Source: Chryseobacterium wanjuense (lineage in GTDB: Bacteria > Bacteroidota > Bacteroidia > Flavobacteriales > Weeksellaceae). Taken from it: 64,000 bases of DNA. Under the pieces are notes generated by a model. The model did not search any database. It saw only the letters and a list, made by a program, of their open reading frames with translations, and had not been told where the DNA came from. Location of the stretch: the NCBI RefSeq assembly GCF_900111495.1, contig NZ_FOIU01000003.1, positions 248,001 through 312,000 on the forward strand, in the 5' to 3' direction. The position numbers were made by a program, and so were the translations under genes. Of this stretch, positions 34,405 to 43,897 are shown one piece after another. Position 1 is the first letter of the stretch. The number at the start of each line of letters is the position of its first letter.

Positions 34405-35664
34405 TTAACTATATTTTGGCTTTTCAACACTTACTTTCCAGTCATCCCCAAAATAATTTTTCATTTCGTTATCTAATACTGTTTTTTTGTCGTTGTCTCC
34501 TTCATATTTAATAAAAAGCATGGATGCTACAAATTTCAGACTGCTTGATTCCCTTGTGGAAGGCTCCATTAGTTTTGCTATATCCATACATTTTTCGAAA
34601 TACTCGATCATTTTATCTTTTGTAAGAACCGTATCATTCAATGTTCCGATAATTTTGTAACATTCGATGGCCATTGCATATTCTCCAATTTTCTGTGCAA
34701 CTTCAGCCGCTTTTTCGAATGCTTTTTCCGCCCTTGATTTTTTTGAATTTCCTAATAAATAACTCCCGTAATTCATATACATCTGAACTTCCAACGGAGT
34801 ATCCGGTTCTACCTCTTCAAATATGGTTCGATAGGTATCTTCTGCTCTTTCCTTCTTCTTATCGGCGATGTAAGCCTGCGTCAGCATGAAGTAGGCAGAG
34901 ATTTCGCCTTGTTTGTTTTTTTGTTCTTTGGCTAATTTTACGGCCGTTTTTAAGGCAAATTCGGCTTCCTTGAACCTTCCTTTGCTTAAATGATTGCTTG
35001 CCGTAAGAATCTGCTGCTGAAAATCCGTATCTGCACTATTTTTCTTTCGATTCGTATGCGCAGCGGTGTTCTGCATCAGCTGATGAATATCCACTTCAAC
35101 CCTGAAGCTGTGAGCCGAAGCATTTTCCGGTAAAGTTTTATAGCTATGATGCTCTGCCCAAACCAGTTTGATGTCCTGATTTCCTGATTTTTCGCAGATT
35201 TCGCACCATTCTTTTACCCAGATGGACAATTCTTTACTGTCATTAATTCTGACCGGAGCGATGTATAAAAAGATCTTCGAATTCTGAATATTAGGAAAAT
35301 TCTTTTTTAATTCCAATAAAGGAAAAAATGCTTTGTAGGCATCTGTTTTAAACTTTTCATCGGAAATATTCAATTCCCATTGCGGAATATTTTTTTCGCT
35401 TTTTTCGAGCATTTCATAATATTCTTTCCATTCATCAAATAATGCCTGTCCGAAAGAATCCATCCCGTTAAATTCCTGATAATGAACTAAAAAAACATCC
35501 TCACCGTCGTAATCTTCAGACAATCTTGATTTTATAAATCCGTCAAAAAGATCGGTCTCATGCTTTTCTCCCAAACAGATCAACATCGGCTTTTCCCCGT
35601 TTTTGGAAACGACGTTCTGCCACTGTCTTTTTAATTTTACCAACTCCAGATCTACAGGATTCAT
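34405..35664 (-). CDS. TPR-repeat protein, probable VgrG-Rhs loading adaptor
   Basis: A 419-residue cytoplasmic protein. Residues about 1-200 are alpha/beta (LICLGEKHETDLFDGFI, ENASAHSFRVEVDIHQL) with no known catalytic motif. Residues about 215-390 carry four to five TPR-like helical pairs (LSKGRFKEAEFALKTAVKLA, SAYFMLTQAYIADKKKERAE, AEKAFEKAAEVAQKIGEYA). It sits exactly between vgrG1 and the Rhs effector, the place where DUF4123/DUF2169 chaperones are found in proteobacterial T6SS loci. It is not one of those families, so it may be the Bacteroidota counterpart. Role inferred from position. Confidence 0.65.
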   Translation of the reverse strand: MNPVDLELVKLKRQWQNVVSKNGEKPMLICLGEKHETDLFDGFIKSRLSEDYDGEDVFLVHYQEFNGMDSFGQALFDEWKEYYEMLEKSEKNIPQWELNISDEKFKTDAYKAFFPLLELKKNFPNIQNSKIFLYIAPVRINDSKELSIWVKEWCEICEKSGNQDIKLVWAEHHSYKTLPENASAHSFRVEVDIHQLMQNTAAHTNRKKNSADTDFQQQILTASNHLSKGRFKEAEFALKTAVKLAKEQKNKQGEISAYFMLTQAYIADKKKERAEDTYRTIFEEVEPDTPLEVQMYMNYGSYLLGNSKKSRAEKAFEKAAEVAQKIGEYAMAIECYKIIGTLNDTVLTKDKMIEYFEKCMDIAKLMEPSTRESSSLKFVASMLFIKYEGDNDKKTVLDNEMKNYFGDDWKVSVEKPKYS

Positions 35665-35828
35665 CAGTTTTTTTTATGTTATTTTGAACCTTGGTTACTA
35701 CTTATTTTTTAACACTAAGCTTCACGAAGATTTTTTTATTACTAACTCTTTTAGTCTCAAAAAGGTGCTCTGCTTAACAAAGACTATAAAGGTTTTTATT
35801 AAATATCAAATTATAGATAATTGGAAAT

Positions 35829-37997
35829 TTAATTCAATTTCACGGTTCCGCTTACGATATTGGTTTCGCTTCCCCCTCCGATGTTAATTTTTGCACTGCT
35901 GAGATTTGCTTCGGTTTTGGCTCCCATTGAAAGTGTGGTTGTTCCGACATCCAAAGTCGTCGATTCAATACCGATTCCTGAGGTAGGATCTCCACCTTCC
36001 GGACCAACACCTATTCCTACACTGGCTGTACCGCCAACACCGATATTATCACCCTGAACCATGATTTCTTTACCTTTAATCACGATATTTCCATCTTTAT
36101 CAAGGAAAATCGAGCTGCTTCCGCAAGTCAATGTGATTGAAATCTTACTGTCTACACTGATATTTCCGGCTCCGTCAAGAAAAACAGAATTTTGATCTTT
36201 ATCTCTTACAGTCATTCCTCCACCGTCGTCGAGACTGATGGTATGACCGCTTTTGCTGCTTAAACTTTTAATATTATTTCCGGCTCCGCCGCCACCGCCA
36301 ACACCGCCGTGGAACATACCTCCCATTACGAAAGGTCTGTCGGGATGCTGATGCGCGAAATTCACGACAACCTGGTCGCCAACTTCAGGAATCGCCATAA
36401 AACCACGATTTTTACTTACTTTTTCACTTCCACCGCCATCAGGAGTCATTACACGAATGTATTCCGTTGTGGTAGAACCGTTTTGCCAGTCAAACTGCAC
36501 CTGAACTCTCCCCTGATTTAAAGGATCTGTGTTTGAAATTACCTTTGCAAACTGAGAATCTGCTTTCGGAGTCTGAAATTCAGGACGTGGGATGAAGCCC
36601 GTATCAGAAGCAATCGCATCAAAAGTCCCTGTATAATAACCTCTTGCATCCACCTCGTGATTCACTTCCGTGATCATTAATTTGGTAAAATATGACGTTT
36701 CATTACTGTCATTTTTTCGCATTTCGATATCTGCGATACAACCCGGATATAAAAACGGAACCGTCGTTGTTCCTGAAGTGACAAAAACATCAGAAGCCTT
36801 ACTTCCGGCCGTTCCTTTCTGAGAAGTTTCCACATCCATGAAAGAGGCGGCTTTGATGGGTGCCACTCTCAGTGAAGGAGTTGTAAATGTTTTTTCTGAA
36901 ATTTCATATGCCCGTTTTGCAATATCTGAAGTATGGGAAATTTTTGAACTTCCGGTGGTTAATTTTTCATTTTTACTGCTGTTGTAGCCGTAGAAACTTG
37001 GATTAACGTGTTGTGCTTTCATCCTGATTTTAACATCATTCACACTGCTTCCATAGGTTAGTTTCACAGGTTTTTCCTGAGGGGGAAGTTTCCCGAAATG
37101 CAGCACTTCACCGTCATAATAAAACTGTTCGCCATACGCTTCCGCCATTCTTGCCAGATAATTGTAATGCGTTTCTTCGTATTGAGAGCTGTAGGAAACA
37201 TTTCCGTGCTGTGCATCGACCCTGAAATCGAATCTGCCTTGTCCGAGACCTTCTTTGATGACCTGATCTGCGATGCTGTTTAAGCTGATTTCCTGTCCGC
37301 CCCCAAAACTCTGAATATGCGGTGCGGCATCAAGGAGAACTGTCGGGCTCGATCCTGTAAGCACAATATTTCCAAGACTTCCTTTTTCCTGGCTGAAACC
37401 CACTTCTGTGATGACGCCCACGAAACTTCTTTCAGGGCCGTCTTCTACGTCTTTATATTTGAAAATAACCGTAATTCTTTTTCCCAGAAAGTTCTGTGCT
37501 TCCTCAAGGTTATGATTTTCCGCGCTTCCCAGGGTATCATGAGCCAACATCAGGCTGAATTCATGATGTCTGGTTGCACTTTGCTTTAACTGAAAATGTT
37601 TGAAATGCTTTACCGTTTTTCCTTCCACCACAATATCGAGCTTCACGACACGGTTGATGCCCTGAATCTGGCTTTCGGGAATTGCTTTTGCATTGTGTAT
37701 TTTTGAAGTCGGCTGCTGTGACCAGACTTTGTCTTCTACCAAGGTGGGCGAATTGGGCTGTAATTTTTGATTCATCAGCATATTGGAAGCCCCCTGAACA
37801 ACTCCGGTGTAAGCCTGAGCCTGAGCCAGTTTTTGAGTGGTCTTCTGAACAGTTCCCTTTGTTTTCTGCTGAATTTTTTCCGTCGCCTTGCCGAGCGCCT
37901 GATTTTTTGCCACCTCTTTCATTTCTCCCAATTGTTTTGTCATGGAAGGTTTTGCTGCTGAGGAAGGTATTTTTGGCGTATTGTCATCCTGAAACAT
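35829..37997 (-). CDS. VgrG spike protein (TssI), copy 1
   Basis: A 722-residue trimeric spike of the T6SS. The gp27-like part includes INRVVKLDIVVEG, HHEFSLMLAHD and SSQYEETHYNYLARMAEAYGEQF. The OB-fold/gp5 region has NTDPLNQGRVQVQFDW and the GDQVVVNFAHQHPDRPFVMG block, followed by a long repetitive beta-helix needle (Gly/Ile/Thr-rich, ends VSGTVKLN). Compared with copy 2, it has about 85 extra N-terminal residues, Ala/Gln/Lys-rich and coiled-coil-like. It is first in the operon with the TPR adaptor, Rhs effector and three immunity genes. Confidence 0.93.
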   Translation of the reverse strand: MFQDDNTPKIPSSAAKPSMTKQLGEMKEVAKNQALGKATEKIQQKTKGTVQKTTQKLAQAQAYTGVVQGASNMLMNQKLQPNSPTLVEDKVWSQQPTSKIHNAKAIPESQIQGINRVVKLDIVVEGKTVKHFKHFQLKQSATRHHEFSLMLAHDTLGSAENHNLEEAQNFLGKRITVIFKYKDVEDGPERSFVGVITEVGFSQEKGSLGNIVLTGSSPTVLLDAAPHIQSFGGGQEISLNSIADQVIKEGLGQGRFDFRVDAQHGNVSYSSQYEETHYNYLARMAEAYGEQFYYDGEVLHFGKLPPQEKPVKLTYGSSVNDVKIRMKAQHVNPSFYGYNSSKNEKLTTGSSKISHTSDIAKRAYEISEKTFTTPSLRVAPIKAASFMDVETSQKGTAGSKASDVFVTSGTTTVPFLYPGCIADIEMRKNDSNETSYFTKLMITEVNHEVDARGYYTGTFDAIASDTGFIPRPEFQTPKADSQFAKVISNTDPLNQGRVQVQFDWQNGSTTTEYIRVMTPDGGGSEKVSKNRGFMAIPEVGDQVVVNFAHQHPDRPFVMGGMFHGGVGGGGGAGNNIKSLSSKSGHTISLDDGGGMTVRDKDQNSVFLDGAGNISVDSKISITLTCGSSSIFLDKDGNIVIKGKEIMVQGDNIGVGGTASVGIGVGPEGGDPTSGIGIESTTLDVGTTTLSMGAKTEANLSSAKINIGGGSETNIVSGTVKLN

Positions 37998-38149
37998 AGC
38001 CTTAAGATTTTGGTTGGTTGGTGTGTTTTGTTTTTAAATGCTAAAATTTATTCGATAAAAAATCAAATAAATTCTCATTAATTCAATTTCAATAAAGTAC
38101 TGGTTGCTCCTCCATTGAAGTGTCTGAAATAATTTAGTTTCAAAAAATG

Positions 38150-38192
38150 AAAAAAACAGAATAGCATTCTCTATGCGAGCGCACTATTCTGT
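38150..38192. terminator. Hairpin after tssD copy 1
   Basis: ACAGAATAG (38156-38164) and CTATTCTGT (38184-38192) form a 9-bp stem with an inner TGCG/CGCA pair. On the minus strand it is followed by a T-run (A-run at 38150-38156). It lies about 40 bp beyond the tssD stop, so tssD is probably monocistronic. Confidence 0.6.
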
Positions 38193-38229
38193 AACCAATT
38201 TTATTTTTACTAAGATGATTGAATTTTAA

Positions 38230-38637
38230 TTACTTAGCTCCCGGCCATAGACCTTCGTATTTCGAATTTCCGTAGTCGATTGTTTCTGCGCTTACGATGA
38301 AACTGATCAACATACTGTTTTCGTCTACCGCGTCAAAATCAACTTCGTGCTGGATTACATATCCGTTTTCCCATGTAAGGGTAATCAAAGTACCTTCTTC
38401 GTGAGATTTGTTGAAAGTGATTTCACCTGTTGTAGGCTTGTATTTTCCGTTTAGTAAGCTTTCAAGGATGTCAGATTTTTCAGTTGCTTCCACTGTAAGC
38501 TTAATGATTGCGTTGGAAGGGTCTGAAGCTACTCTACCAGAAACGTCCGTAGATCTTGAAACGCTGTAGTTTAGTTTTAATAATTTTTGAGCTTCGCCTC
38601 CGTTGAATTTTAAGATTCCTCTTGAATTTGCTGCCAT
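38230..38637 (-). CDS. tssD: TssD (Hcp-like tube protein), copy 1
   Basis: A 135-residue tube protein of Bacteroidota T6SS (TssD family). Characteristic blocks: RGILKFNGGEAQKLLKLNYS, SRSTDVSGRVASDPSNA, EITFNKSHEEGTLITLTWEN and ISFIVSAETIDYGNSKY. It is nearly identical to copy 2 at 47626-48030 (about nine substitutions, mostly near the ends). It has a strong upstream region: a -7 box at 38691-38698 and twin palindromes at 38748-38784. The 5' leader before the ATG is also shared with copy 2. Confidence 0.95.
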   Translation of the reverse strand: MAANSRGILKFNGGEAQKLLKLNYSVSRSTDVSGRVASDPSNAIIKLTVEATEKSDILESLLNGKYKPTTGEITFNKSHEEGTLITLTWENGYVIQHEVDFDAVDENSMLISFIVSAETIDYGNSKYEGLWPGAK

Positions 38638-38690
38638 GATTTGTAAATTTTAATCGTTAATATTTTGTGATTTGGTGTGATTTGTTGAGT

Positions 38691-38698
38691 CAAAGATA
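38691..38698 (-). promoter_or_regulatory. -7 element of tssD copy 1
   Basis: TATCTTTG on the minus strand, 54-61 bp before the ATG. The same box is at the same distance before tssD copy 2 (48083-48090) and also precedes the DUF4280 gene (54665-54672). No TTG at -33, which fits an activator-dependent promoter. Confidence 0.6.
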
Positions 38699-38747
38699 GA
38701 CTACATATTTTTAACCTGAAAATTTTAAAATATCAATTTTAATTTTT

Positions 38748-38784
38748 GTCGTAATTCTACGATTTGATGTCGTAATTCTACGAC
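38748..38784. promoter_or_regulatory. Twin palindromic operator upstream of tssD copy 1
   Basis: Two near-identical sites, GTCGTAATTCTACGAT (38748-38763) and GTCGTAATTCTACGAC (38769-38784), are repeated with a 21-bp period, that is two helical turns. The second is a perfect palindrome GTCGTA-N4-TACGAC. The pair sits 111-147 bp before the ATG. The arrangement recurs upstream of tssD copy 2. Confidence 0.75.
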
Positions 38785-39179
38785 AATGGAAATAAAACAA
38801 TTCATAATTAATTAAAAACCAATACAATAAACTATAAATTAATAAAATAAAAATATTAATTTTTCACACTACAAAGGGAAATATTAAGAAAATTTAAGAT
38901 ATTTTTAATGATTGTTAACATTTATTAATTTTAATTTTTAAATGAAAAAAATCCGGGAAGATTTGTACTTTCCGGAATATTATTTTTTGTTAATTCACAA
39001 TTTTTTTTTAACACATAAGTCACATGAGATTTAGATTTAAACTTAAAATATAAGATCACATGAGACGAAAATCGGAGATTTTTACAAATTTCTGTTTTCT
39101 TGTTTGGAGTTTAATAATAATGACCTTAAAATAATCGTGTTATTCTTTGTGCCTTTTATGGTTAAATTTTAAATTTCAA
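38785..39179. other. AT-rich gap between the tssD1 operator and the DUF2931 gene
   Basis: No gene seen. It contains a hairpin at about 38955-38979 (TCCGGGAAG...CTTTCCGGA) and flavobacterial intergenic words near 39010-39070 (AACACATAAGTCACATGAG) and 39140-39165 (CTTTGTGCCTTTTATGGTTAA), which look like decayed dispersed repeats. Confidence 0.5.
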
Positions 39180-40238
39180 TTATTTATAAGAATCATGAAA
39201 CTCTCTTTCGGTTTTAAAAATCCTTGTGCTGTCAATTTTTATCGGATATCCTCCTACCAATACTTCGAAACTCTTATTATCAGGAGCGATTTTAAACTCA
39301 ACATTGAAATTTTCGCCGGCATTTTCAAACTGGTCATCCGTTTCCAGCCAGTTGAAAAAAGCTCTTCCTATGTATTGTTCATCTTTTGCGGTTTCCCAGG
39401 TGAAATTCAATTCTTTCGGGATAGCTCTTTCTTTTATGGGAATTTTATCGATCCACGGGCGCAAAATGACCTCTTCTTCCCCGTTGTAATAGCTGATATT
39501 GGATTCGAATAATTTTAATGCTTTATTTTCAGAAGTAAACAATGGCTTCCATGAATATTTTCGCCTGTAATCGTCCCACTCTTTTGGTTTTACATCCATA
39601 AACCTGTTCTTCTTCATTTCTTCACGCGTAACAGATAATTTTGAGAAAAATTTTTGTTCTAATGCTTTATCATCTTTTATGACTTCAGCCTGAAATTTTC
39701 CCAACTCGATCTGAACGGCCCGAAACCTCAGCCAAACCACCACCATCCCTTTCGGAGCAAAACCGAAAACGAGCGTTGTAAAGCTATTGTAGGGATTTTC
39801 TGCATTGCTGTACCTTTCATTTCTTCCGAGGTTTTTATATTCTTCCAACGGTTTATCGTACAGAGAAGCTTCCCTCTGAGCGTAGGCACGCTGCATATAT
39901 TCTTTAATTTTATCTACCGGAAAATCTGCTTTCAGGTGATAAAAAGTATCTTCATACCTCGAAAAATAGGTAATATCTGCACCAATGGGCGTTCCGTGCT
40001 GTTCGGTCCAGCCTTTGCCCGAAGTTCCCCATGTTCCCGATGAACTTCCGTAAGGCAGAGTTGCGGGAATGCCTTCCAATGTGATGATTTTGTCCTCGAC
40101 AGGAGTAACGATCATATCATTGTTTGGGCTACTGATTTCTACATTGAATTCTGGCAGTTTTTCTTCTTTCATTTTCTGGCAACGTATATTCTGGAAAAGG
40201 AGTATAAAAAAAAATAATATTTTTATCGTTTTATCCAT
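39180..40238 (-). CDS. DUF2931 lipoprotein, probable immunity to the Tle1-like effector
   Basis: About 352 residues from MDKTIK at 40238. The N-terminus FFFILLFQNIRC looks like a lipoprotein signal (Cys about 20). The blocks PYGSSSGTWGTSGKG, GTPIGADITYFSRYEDTFYH and VFGFAPKGMVVVWLRFR are DUF2931 hallmarks. The start overlaps the end of the phospholipase gene by 8 nt, so the pair is co-translated. Tle-type effectors act on periplasmic membrane faces and usually have periplasmic or lipoprotein antidotes, so immunity is the most economical reading. DUF2931 itself has no established biochemical function known to me. The frame is open to 40313 inside the effector gene. Confidence 0.78.
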   Translation of the reverse strand: MDKTIKILFFFILLFQNIRCQKMKEEKLPEFNVEISSPNNDMIVTPVEDKIITLEGIPATLPYGSSSGTWGTSGKGWTEQHGTPIGADITYFSRYEDTFYHLKADFPVDKIKEYMQRAYAQREASLYDKPLEEYKNLGRNERYSNAENPYNSFTTLVFGFAPKGMVVVWLRFRAVQIELGKFQAEVIKDDKALEQKFFSKLSVTREEMKKNRFMDVKPKEWDDYRRKYSWKPLFTSENKALKLFESNISYYNGEEEVILRPWIDKIPIKERAIPKELNFTWETAKDEQYIGRAFFNWLETDDQFENAGENFNVEFKIAPDNKSFEVLVGGYPIKIDSTRIFKTEREFHDSYK

Positions 40239-41913
40239 TCTGTATATTTCTTTTACGGTATTGGGCGGCAAGTGCGCCTCTTTTTTTCGGTGCATTGTCA
40301 TTGGGCTTTGCATCGAGGCCGATCTGGTTGGCTTTTACCGACCAGTGGAGATATTGATTTCTTAATTTCTTTAAATCTTCTTCGCTAATATGTCCCAAAT
40401 ACGATATCGCCTTAATATCCTGCTTGTACTTCGCTGCAGACGGCTTTTTCCCTGCTTTAAAATCATCAACATATTTATTTCTAAGTTGATTGCAGGCATT
40501 CATATAAGAGGATAGCTGACTGTAGATTCCGCTTAAAAAAGGATCGTTTATTTTATGATTTTCATTAATTAAATCTTCCAGATACTTCACTTCATGCTGT
40601 TTTGAGTAGTGAAACATTTGGTTTAAAGGAATTTTATCATATTTATTGGAAAGTTTTCTTTTTCCTACAAGACCATAATATAGGGAAGTTTTGTTCCACC
40701 AGCGGTCATAATTAACATCTTTTTGAGTAAAATATTTGATTTCCAATTGATTTTCGTGATACCAACCTTCATCCACCACAATTTTTTTGAACGTTTCACA
40801 TTCTTTGTGGGTATTTACATTGTCGTAAGGGTCGTAATAATCGCAATAAAGAACCGAAATTTCCTGATCGCCTTCACCGTAAGAACCGCCGATATCGGAA
40901 TGTACTCCGGGAAGGGTGAATTCCAGGCCGTACAAGCCTGTACTGTCGATATTCGTTAAATCAAAATTATCCCTATATTCATCATCAGAAGCCAGCTGCA
41001 GCACAAAATTCACTTTTCCGCCTCCTACTGCATCGAGTCCCAATTGTTTGGTATCATTATCAATTCCGAAACCACCTCTGTGATTGAGTCCGTAAGACGC
41101 AACCGTATCGTACAATCCCGCAAAACGGAATTTGATCTCCTTCACCTCAAGATCCTGCGCCAGAAGGCAAGCCCCGAAATAACCATACCGCATGATAAAC
41201 TGCAACTTAGAACCGTCTTTATCTTTAATGATCAGATTATCACTATTAATAAATTCAGGAGGAAAAACCTGTAAAATCTCTTTTCCCCGCGAATATGAAA
41301 TCAATGCGGGAGAATTGGCAACGTGTATAAAATGCCTTGCTGCAGCGGCTCCACGACTGAAACCGAAAACGTTTACCGTAAGGACATTGATGGGTTTTAA
41401 ATTATTTTTAAGCTTATCAACAATCGCTTCAGCGCCTTTTTTACAACCTTTGGCAACTTTCGCCACAACACCTGTACTTCCAATTCCCTGCGCAACACCT
41501 CCGATGACACTGTCACTTTTTCTGTCTTCCGTTCCGATGCCTTCAATATACCATGTTACCTGGTTTTGAGCGTTCGGATCTATCGTATCGTAACCACGGG
41601 CTACGTTGGTAAAATCGTTGTTGTAGCTATCGTCTTTATCGCTGCTGGCTTCTTCAAAACCACCGCCAAGCTGAGTGTTGGTTTTATTATTTTGTGTACC
41701 GTCGAAAAATAGATTTAAACTCACATCTATTGTATTGACGGGCTTATCATTAGGATTAATAGTTTGAGCCTTATTATAGCTCACTCCCGTATCTTTTCCT
41801 TTCTGTTCAACGGTTGCAGTACTGTTGTGACTGATGCCTTCTTTGGCAAAAGTCCTGTTATCTCCTCCCGTCTGCATGACTGCTTTTCCTTCTACAAAAT
41901 ACTCGATGCTCAT
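40231..41913 (-). CDS. Tle1-type T6SS phospholipase effector (DUF2235 alpha/beta hydrolase)
   Basis: A 560-residue effector. The DUF2235 fold starts at about residue 65 (LNLFFDGTQNNK). The nucleophile elbow is GFSRGAA (Ser about 186), the acid is probably in AGLYDTV (Asp about 269), and the catalytic His is in PGVHSDIGG (about 338); together these match the Tle1 triad. There is no signal peptide, so it is delivered by the T6SS, most likely by VgrG2, whose gene ends only 2 bp upstream. The first 60 residues are polar and may bind the spike. Expected target: membrane phospholipids of the prey. Confidence 0.88.
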   Translation of the reverse strand: MSIEYFVEGKAVMQTGGDNRTFAKEGISHNSTATVEQKGKDTGVSYNKAQTINPNDKPVNTIDVSLNLFFDGTQNNKTNTQLGGGFEEASSDKDDSYNNDFTNVARGYDTIDPNAQNQVTWYIEGIGTEDRKSDSVIGGVAQGIGSTGVVAKVAKGCKKGAEAIVDKLKNNLKPINVLTVNVFGFSRGAAAARHFIHVANSPALISYSRGKEILQVFPPEFINSDNLIIKDKDGSKLQFIMRYGYFGACLLAQDLEVKEIKFRFAGLYDTVASYGLNHRGGFGIDNDTKQLGLDAVGGGKVNFVLQLASDDEYRDNFDLTNIDSTGLYGLEFTLPGVHSDIGGSYGEGDQEISVLYCDYYDPYDNVNTHKECETFKKIVVDEGWYHENQLEIKYFTQKDVNYDRWWNKTSLYYGLVGKRKLSNKYDKIPLNQMFHYSKQHEVKYLEDLINENHKINDPFLSGIYSQLSSYMNACNQLRNKYVDDFKAGKKPSAAKYKQDIKAISYLGHISEEDLKKLRNQYLHWSVKANQIGLDAKPNDNAPKKRGALAAQYRKRNIQNG

Positions 41914-41915
41914 TG

Positions 41916-43853
41916 TTAGTGATTTTTAGATTTCTCGCCACTATTATTCTGAACTTCTTTTTCTGCGTGATGTTCCACCTTTCCCTGGCTGCTTACTTCG
42001 ACCCCTTTAAGGCTGGTTAATTTATGTTCCTTTTCACCATACACTTCCATATCTCCTTTTACGTAATGGCTCATTTTTCCGACAACATTGGTCATGAAAT
42101 CTGCACCTGTCGTTAAATATTTCATTGAACCTACACTTTCCGTATGATTGGCCATAATGGTGTCTGCTTTATTCATTCCGACATTGGTGGTCATGTTTTC
42201 ACCAACGTTGATATTCATATTTTTGCAGTTTAAAGTCATGGTTTCCGGGGCGGTAATTGTAATATTGCTTCCGGTTGTATCCAAATGAATTTCGTTTCCT
42301 GATTTATCGGTGATGATGATGCTTTCATCTTCTGTAAACACCACTCTGTGACCGCTTCTTGTCTGAATAGATTTCACCCTGTTATCCACTCCGCCGCCAA
42401 GTCCGACTCCGCCATGAAACATTCCTCCCATTACAAAAGGTCTGTCGGGATGGCTGTGAACAAAATTCACCATCACCTGATCTCCCACTTCCGGAATCGC
42501 CACATATCCTCTGTTTTGAGTGATCTGATCGGTTCCTCCCGCATCGGGACTCATCATTCTGATGAAATGTGTTGTATCATTGGTCTGCCAGTCGAATCTT
42601 ACCTGTACTCTTCCCTGACCTTCCGGATCTGTATTGGAAATTACCGTTGCAATCTGCGGTTCAGCTTTAGGAGTTTTAAATTCAGGTTTCGGCAAAAATC
42701 CGGTGTCTGAAGCAATACCTTCAAAACTTCCGGTGTAATGGCCGATCGTATCAATTTCATGGGTCGATTCCGTTACCATGATTCTTGTGAAATAAGAAGA
42801 TTCATTCGTATCCGGTTTACGCATCTGAACATCTACCACGCAACCCGGATGTAAAAACGGAACCGTGGTATTTCCCGATAAAGAAAATACATTGACAGCC
42901 TGACTTCCAGACGTGCTTTTTTGAGAATATTCTACATCGAGATGGGTTGATGCTTTAATCGGAGCTACCTGTAAAGCCGGTGTTTTATAAATTTTTTCGT
43001 TGTGTGCATATGCTGTTTTGGCCAGATCGCTCACATGCTGAACAGGAGTTTCACCGGATGTCAGCTTTTCATTTTTACTGCTGTTGTAGCCGTAAAACTG
43101 AGGTTTTGTGTGAACAGCTTTTAATTCAACCTTAATATCATTGGCGCTGCTTCCGTAGGTTAATTTTATCGGTTTATTCTGAGGCGGAAGCTTTCCGAAA
43201 TGTAAGACTTCACCGTCATAATAAAACTGTTCGCCATACGCTTCAGCCATTCTTGCCAAATAATTGTAATGCGTCTCGTCGTACTGACTGCTATAAATAA
43301 TCTGGGAATAATCGTTGGTATCAACTCTTACATCAAAACGGCTGGAATCAATGCCTTGTTTAATGACTTCATTGGCGATAATTCCCATATTCACCGGTGA
43401 TCCACCCCCGAAACTCTGAACGTGCGGTGCCCCATCCAATAAAATTGTCGGGCTGTAACCTGTTAAAACAATATTCCCAAGGCTCATCTTTTCCTGGCTG
43501 AATCCTACGCCTGTGATGACTCCCACAAAAGTTCTTTCGGGACTATTTTCGATGTCTTTATATGAAATGACCGCCGTAAGACGTTTTCCGAGAAACTTAT
43601 TGGCTTCTTCCAGCGTGTGGGTTTGCCGGTCTCCCAATGCATCATGAGCTAACGTAACGCTGAATTCATGATGTCGTCTTGAGCTTTGTGTCAGCTTAAA
43701 ATGTTTGTAATACTTGATTACTTTACCTTCGATCACCAAAGAAAGTTTCACGAGTCTGTTGATTCCCGTATGATGGTTCTCCGAAATTCCGTCGGCATTC
43801 TGAGCGGGACGGAACGAAGGGTTTTTCAGTATATTTTGTGATTCTGTTTTCAT
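41916..43853 (-). CDS. VgrG spike protein (TssI), copy 2
   Basis: A 645-residue paralogue of the 35829-37997 spike. It shares HHEFSVTLAHDALG, YDETHYNYLARMAEAYGEQF, NTDPEGQGRVQVRFDW and the PEVGDQVMVNFVHSHPDRP block, then a beta-helix needle. The C-terminal tail (after about residue 560) is hydrophilic and carries NVGENMTTNVGMNK-type repeats, different from copy 1. Its ATG follows the lytic transglycosylase gene by 44 bp, and the phospholipase effector follows after 2 bp, so the operon is transglycosylase-vgrG2-tle1-DUF2931. Confidence 0.93.
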   Translation of the reverse strand: MKTESQNILKNPSFRPAQNADGISENHHTGINRLVKLSLVIEGKVIKYYKHFKLTQSSRRHHEFSVTLAHDALGDRQTHTLEEANKFLGKRLTAVISYKDIENSPERTFVGVITGVGFSQEKMSLGNIVLTGYSPTILLDGAPHVQSFGGGSPVNMGIIANEVIKQGIDSSRFDVRVDTNDYSQIIYSSQYDETHYNYLARMAEAYGEQFYYDGEVLHFGKLPPQNKPIKLTYGSSANDIKVELKAVHTKPQFYGYNSSKNEKLTSGETPVQHVSDLAKTAYAHNEKIYKTPALQVAPIKASTHLDVEYSQKSTSGSQAVNVFSLSGNTTVPFLHPGCVVDVQMRKPDTNESSYFTRIMVTESTHEIDTIGHYTGSFEGIASDTGFLPKPEFKTPKAEPQIATVISNTDPEGQGRVQVRFDWQTNDTTHFIRMMSPDAGGTDQITQNRGYVAIPEVGDQVMVNFVHSHPDRPFVMGGMFHGGVGLGGGVDNRVKSIQTRSGHRVVFTEDESIIITDKSGNEIHLDTTGSNITITAPETMTLNCKNMNINVGENMTTNVGMNKADTIMANHTESVGSMKYLTTGADFMTNVVGKMSHYVKGDMEVYGEKEHKLTSLKGVEVSSQGKVEHHAEKEVQNNSGEKSKNH

Positions 43854-43897
43854 ATTACCTGTGATTTGGATCTGTTAAACATTATCGCTTAGTGTCG

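Noticed and set aside
38748..38784. Twin GTCGTAATTCTACGA repeats as a CRISPR array
   Set aside because: Only two units with a 5-bp spacer and no cas genes; the repeat at the same distance from a second tssD gene points to an operator.
39001..39170. Possible small gene in the AT-rich gap after tssD1
   Set aside because: The words match common flavobacterial intergenic repeats (CACATAAG, CTTTGTGCCTTTTATGG), and no frame has coding character.
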